Shown piece by piece: positions 38,598-39,579 of a DNA stretch of 39,579 bases. Source of the DNA: Collinsella aerofaciens (GTDB lineage: Bacteria; Actinomycetota; Coriobacteriia; Coriobacteriales; Coriobacteriaceae); assembly GCF_028206995.1 (NCBI RefSeq), contig NZ_JAQLFL010000015.1:1-39579 (forward strand). Direction: 5' to 3'. The position numbers and the translations under genes are program-made. A model generated the notes under the pieces. It saw only the letters and a list, made by a program, of their open reading frames with translations. It did not search any database and had not been told where the DNA came from. Position 1 is the stretch's first letter, and every line of letters begins with the position of its first letter.

Positions 38598-39167
38598 ATG
38601 GGAACCCATCACCAGCCGTATTTCCTAGAGAAGGCAAAAGAGGACTTGGTTCACCATAGCGCCGCGTGGGTCGTGAAGAAGCCGGGGCGCTCCCCCATCT
38701 TCGTGGACTGCCATGCCATCGAGGGCCCCTCCCTCGACCGAGGCTGGGATCTGCAGGTGAAGGTCTGGCAGCGAAACGAGATCGGCCTCTGGGCATCGGG
38801 TGAGGAAATCCAGCAAAGTGGGGAGCTCGGCGATGCATATGACGGCGCTGGTTTCGCCCGGGCGCTCGCCGGCGAGTCGGGTGCCTTCGCCCAAATCCCC
38901 TATAACGTCTTCGAGGAGGTCGTGGACGAGCACGACACGAACTACCTGATCGCGCTCGCCATCTCCATCGACGCGCTTCCCGCGCGGGTCACGGAAGACG
39001 AGGCCTCCAAACGCATCAGGTCCAATGCCGACCAGGATATGGATGCGCGCCTCGACCGCACGGTCAGCGAGCAGGACGCTCCGTCCACCTCGCTCGATGA
39101 CCTGGCGGAGATGTATGCGGGGAACTGTGATGACGCCGTCGAGGTTGAAGATGCCCCGGAACGTTGA
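38598..39167 (+). CDS. Hypothetical protein, 189 aa, with C-terminal SLDDL motif
   Basis: ATG 38598 follows TAGGAG, 8 bp after paralogue B. The N-terminal part is mixed (PYFLEKAKEDLVHHSAAWVV, then WDLQVKVWQRNEIGLWASGE), followed by a helical middle (FARALAGESGAFAQIPYNVF) and an acidic end. TSLDDLAEMYAGN lies about 25 residues from the C-terminus, resembling the motif in other cargo proteins. No domain is recognised. It is the last gene of the operon driven by operator 6. Confidence 0.7.
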   Translation: MGTHHQPYFLEKAKEDLVHHSAAWVVKKPGRSPIFVDCHAIEGPSLDRGWDLQVKVWQRNEIGLWASGEEIQQSGELGDAYDGAGFARALAGESGAFAQIPYNVFEEVVDEHDTNYLIALAISIDALPARVTEDEASKRIRSNADQDMDARLDRTVSEQDAPSTSLDDLAEMYAGNCDDAVEVEDAPER

Positions 39168-39171
39168 CGGC

Positions 39172-39218
39172 TGCCTATGCGGCATGAGAGCTTGAAGTAT
39201 TCTGCCGTTTGGGATACT
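39172..39218 (+). promoter_or_regulatory. Variant regulon operator with -10, driving a small RNA
   Basis: TGCCTATGCGGCA (39172-39184) keeps the outer half-sites and is the reverse complement of the variant at 6392. GATACT (39213-39218) lies exactly 28 bp downstream and is identical to the -10 of operator 5. Confidence 0.55.
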
Positions 39219-39224
39219 TGGGCA

Positions 39225-39314
39225 GATGGAGGGTCATGCTCTACAGCTTTCCTGTCTCGCCCTCCATTTATTTGGGGCGCCGTGCCGGGTGGTCATCACC
39301 CGGCACGGCATTTT
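39225..39314 (+). ncRNA. Candidate small RNA, about 90 nt, controlled by the regulon operator
   Basis: Transcription from the GATACT hexamer would start near 39225. The first hairpin (ATGGAGGG 39226-39233 with CCCTCCAT 39260-39267) begins at the predicted 5' end with a 26-nt loop. A short single-stranded part and a perfect 13-bp terminator hairpin with TTTT complete the molecule. An ATG at 39226 opens an 85-codon frame, but it has no ribosome site and runs through the terminator and A-rich tract. A small RNA fits better than a protein gene. Confidence 0.55.
39279..39314 (+). terminator. Intrinsic terminator of the candidate small RNA
   Basis: GCCGTGCCGGGTG (39279-39291) pairs exactly with CACCCGGCACGGC (39297-39309), followed by ATTTTG. 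Confidence 0.9.
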
Positions 39315-39329
39315 GCATCGCGCCCGAAA

Positions 39330-39431
39330 CAATGAGAACAACAAGAACAATAATAAGAAGAAAAAAAGGATAACAGGCCATAAGGTCAGAACAGGCTGCG
39401 GAAAGCCCTGGGGGATGAGAATAATAACAAC
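39330..39431. repeat. A-rich tracts near the right end
   Basis: AACAATGAGAACAACAAGAA and AATAATAAGAAG followed by an A8-type run lie at 39330-39374. A shorter GAGAATAATAACAAC lies at 39417-39431. They are the same sequence type as 5929, 30959 and 33595, again between a terminator and an operator. No gene is supported in 39315-39500. Confidence 0.65.
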
Positions 39432-39502
39432 TCGCCGTACCGCGGAACGCCTGGGAGGGCGTCCCGCCTGCTGTCCCGGGTGAGGAGCCCGGTCGCCTTT
39501 GG

Positions 39503-39550
39503 TGCCGCAGCGGCAAGGCGTCGTGGGAGATTCCGGGGACTCGGTATGCT
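39503..39550 (+). promoter_or_regulatory. Regulon operator/promoter 7, for a gene beyond the window
   Basis: TGCCGCAGCGGCA (39503-39515), then TATGCT (39545-39550) 29 bp downstream. The last bases, ATTCCGAAAG, match the sequence before the AGGAGG of the gene at 20824. The next gene therefore probably starts just past the window end. Confidence 0.6.
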
Positions 39551-39579
39551 CTGTCTGAAAAGACCCCGCATTCCGAAAG

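Noticed and set aside
1..39579. The window as one closed circular plasmid
   Set aside because: Joining the ends places a stop codon shortly before the partial first gene and gives it no start codon. Both ends look cut within genes or signals, and relaxase and integrase are absent.

Overview
The window is a 39.6 kb piece of a conjugative mobile element, most likely an integrative and conjugative element or a large plasmid-like element, from a high-GC Gram-positive host. The mating gene order is VirD4, a small multipass Maff2/VirB2-like protein, PrgI-like, VirB4, a lysozyme plus CHAP/NlpC cell-wall hydrolase, a membrane-anchored protein, VirB6/TrbL-like, topoisomerase III. This matches the conjugation modules of Gram-positive gut bacteria. 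High GC, strong Shine-Dalgarno sites, occasional TTG/GTG starts and a BspA-like surface segment of a kind I associate with Collinsella-type genomes suggest Coriobacteriia (Actinomycetota). That assignment is inference. No relaxase, integrase or attachment site is visible, so the element continues beyond both ends. The right edge cuts inside a ribosome binding site.

Layout. 1-1545: end of an unknown gene, then a Sau3AI/MutH-type endonuclease split by one in-frame TGA. 1671-3721: small genes, a truncated pilin-like/BspA-like surface gene with a G10 tract, a possible structured RNA and a frameshifted gene. 3722-6500: a C5 cytosine methyltransferase between two long intergenic regions of degenerate NNNGTAGC octamers, A-rich tracts and near-identical terminators. 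6501-8808: a small gene, two leftward XRE regulators, an operator-rich divergent promoter and a rightward pair ending in an excisionase-like DNA-binding protein. 8809-11172: a leader ORF with a terminator-like hairpin, then three winged-helix genes. The third has 21-bp iterons and an AT-rich stretch inside its coding sequence, which looks like a replication origin within a rep gene. 11191-30204: coiled-coil protein, VirD4 partner, VirD4, a leader region, the T4SS core, topoisomerase III and accessory membrane genes. 30321-36666: lipoprotein and large unrecognised cargo proteins. 36776-39167: a five-gene operon with tandem paralogues. 39172-39579: a probable small RNA and the promoter of the next gene.

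Two features link the parts. First, a 13-bp palindrome (TGCCGC-W-GCGGCA) occurs seven times, with two variants. Each copy lies 28-29 bp before a -10-like hexamer and about 60-100 bp before a gene start or RNA. It looks like the operator of an element-wide regulon covering the surface protein, methyltransferase, T4SS leader, cell-wall hydrolase, cargo operon and small RNA. Second, several transfer or cargo proteins share a short acidic motif of the type S-L-D-x-L-x-D/E-x-K about 25-40 residues from the C-terminus. I infer this could be a recognition signal for the coupling protein or T4SS.
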